NCBI RefSeq assembly: GCF_014200495.1
Contig: NZ_JACHBY010000002.1
Location: forward strand, 1-64,000
Direction of reading: 5' to 3'
DNA: 64,000 nt
Source: Mucilaginibacter geliditolerans
Lineage (GTDB): Bacteria; Bacteroidota; Bacteroidia; Sphingobacteriales; Sphingobacteriaceae
The notes beneath the pieces are model-generated. The model saw only the letters and a list, made by a program, of their open reading frames with translations, searched no databases and was not told where the DNA came from. This document shows, in pieces, positions 63,097-64,000 of this stretch (position 1 is the stretch's first letter; each line of letters begins with the position of its first letter). Position numbers and translations under genes: made by a program.

Positions 63097-63900
63097 TTAT
63101 TTAACAATTTTGGCCAGGCGCTGGTACAATGCCGTAGGACTATCCTCGTTCTTCGGCTTATATTTCCCTGCTACTATCGGAATGTAAATTACCCGCCTGC
63201 GGCTTTCCTCTCCCACTACCGATGATTGAGCCACCCGGTGCCATAGCCGCCCATCGTGAATAGTAAGATCGCCGGCTTTAGGGGCAATGGCTACTTCGTT
63301 CTCATCCACATCATGATCCAGAAAGTATTTTTTACGGAACAGCACCTGGTAAAGGCTTTGTTTATGCGTCCCAGGTAATATGCGCAAGCCACCATTATTG
63401 GGTGATGCATCACTCAGGTGTATGCCTACGTTCAGCATCGGGTTTAATTTTGTGCCCTGAAAAATATCTCGCAAGCCATCGGTATGCCAGCCCATTTTTG
63501 TAAAACTGCTTTCTTCGCTGTTCACATAATGGTTAAAAACCATACCGTCCTTTTCATCAATACCTAAACGGGAGCCCGGCACAATGCTCAATAAAGTTTG
63601 AAACCGAGGATCAAGCGTAAACTCCGAAAGTAAGGCATGATGTTGATTGATGAATGCAAAACGCTGCACGATAACCGATCCGTCCAGGTCCTTACCATAT
63701 TTGATCGGCACTCCGTTTATCTTTTCAATGTTATTCTCTGTCCAGTTTTTTTCTACCTGTTTTGATGCGTGGATAATATCCTGCACCGTTTCTGGCTTAA
63801 TAAAATTCTTAAAATGTATAAAACCGTTACGGTTAAAAAAAGCTTGTTGTTCGTCAGTAATTTCAGTACCAAGACTGAACCTTTGATAGGTGGTGTCCAT
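63097..63900 (-). CDS. Fe(II)/2-oxoglutarate dioxygenase, phytanoyl-CoA dioxygenase (PhyH) family
   Basis: A 267-residue cytoplasmic oxygenase. The iron triad is visible: H and D in MGWHTDGLRD and the distal H in DLTIHDGRLWHRV; the 2-oxoglutarate-binding arginine follows in RRRVIYIPI. The N-terminal segment FNRNGFIHFKNFIKPETVQDI is typical of PhyH. Substrates in the family range from acyl-CoA to small sulfonates, phosphonates and ectoine, so the substrate is open. A short frame ending LCCCCC-stop lies 54 nt upstream, tying it to the cysteine-leader set. Confidence 0.9.
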   Translation of the reverse strand: MDTTYQRFSLGTEITDEQQAFFNRNGFIHFKNFIKPETVQDIIHASKQVEKNWTENNIEKINGVPIKYGKDLDGSVIVQRFAFINQHHALLSEFTLDPRFQTLLSIVPGSRLGIDEKDGMVFNHYVNSEESSFTKMGWHTDGLRDIFQGTKLNPMLNVGIHLSDASPNNGGLRILPGTHKQSLYQVLFRKKYFLDHDVDENEVAIAPKAGDLTIHDGRLWHRVAQSSVVGEESRRRVIYIPIVAGKYKPKNEDSPTALYQRLAKIVK

Positions 63901-63954
63901 TAAAATAAAAAGGGGGGAAATAAATGAATTTGTTAATTAAAATACTTGTGGCAT

Positions 63955-63996
63955 TTAACAACAACAGCAACACAAGCCAATCTGGTTGAAAGGCAT
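63955..63996 (-). CDS. Cysteine-rich leader peptide (13 aa or longer) before the dioxygenase operon
   Basis: From the ATG at 63996 the frame reads MPFNQIGLCCCCC-stop (TGT TGC TGT TGT TGT TAA). It may begin further upstream, outside the window, since the frame is open to the right edge. Five consecutive Cys codons immediately before the stop, 54 nt upstream of the dioxygenase start, repeat the pattern at 45040. The promoter is not in the window. Confidence 0.7.
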   Translation of the reverse strand: MPFNQIGLCCCCC

Positions 63997-64000
63997 TCGC

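Noticed and set aside
1..64000. CRISPR arrays, restriction-modification or toxin-antitoxin systems, intact insertion sequences
   Set aside because: No regularly spaced repeats, transposase, nuclease or typical toxin-antitoxin pair was seen on either strand.

Overview
The window looks like a chromosome segment of a Bacteroidota bacterium of the Sphingobacteriaceae, probably Mucilaginibacter or a close relative. This rests on SusC/SusD pairs, promoters with the Bacteroidota -7 element TAnnTTTG, weak ribosome binding sites, tRNA genes without an encoded CCA, and GH92 glycan genes. The first bases are the reverse complement of a 16S rRNA 5' end, so an rRNA operon runs off the left edge. No CRISPR array or intact mobile element was seen; the only mobile trace is a decayed serine recombinase at 547-834.

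Layout. (1) 883-16021 is a glycan locus: a GH3 beta-glucosidase, two GH92 alpha-mannosidases, a LacI regulator, a small secreted protein, and SusC, SusD and a BT_3987-like surface lipoprotein. Matching LacI-type operators lie in front of the GH92 pair, the small secreted gene and susC. (2) 16348-21075 holds an amino-acid permease overlapping a Cys/Met-metabolism PLP enzyme, a Crp-like regulator and a small catalase-family protein. (3) 21183-29771 is a Ser/Thr-phosphorylation and cell-wall operon: protein kinase, an unrecognised phosphopeptide-type protein, a 32-residue membrane peptide, a PP2C phosphatase with an extracellular domain, a single-chain SEDS glycosyltransferase-transpeptidase fusion and an FHA protein. 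It parallels the actinobacterial fhaA-fhaB-pstP-rodA-pbpA-pknB locus. (4) 30107-35155 holds a lipoprotein, a membrane protein, a NarL-type two-component pair and a 701-residue protein with an internal duplication. The same GCGTA-N4-TACGC-like sites precede both ends of this group.

(5) 35414-64000 is mostly on the minus strand and looks like a cysteine/sulfur-linked regulon. Very short reading frames ending in runs of cysteine codons lie in front of operons: CCCCCL-stop before two TlpA-like thioredoxins, YceI, di-haem peroxidase, TonB receptor and SOD; ACCSACYCC-stop before a SusC/SusD/amidohydrolase operon; LCCCCC-stop before a dioxygenase and antiporter; and a CCCHYSI frame in tandem with the first. 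The same 19 kb contains three different tRNA-Cys(GCA) genes, two of them structurally irregular, and a SAM-I riboswitch heading a unit that contains a tRNA-Cys and a DsbD-alpha protein. It also contains a metNIQ methionine importer, and two promoters with the same inverted repeat at the same distance from identical -7 elements. I read this as cysteine-responsive translational attenuation, possibly with dedicated tRNA-Cys paralogues. It resembles the polycysteine leaders of mycobacteria, but I know of no such description for Bacteroidota. The amidohydrolase in this region is split by a -1 frameshift at a perfect A AAA AAG slippery heptamer.

All calls come from reading the sequence and general family knowledge. 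No search, folding program or alignment was run.
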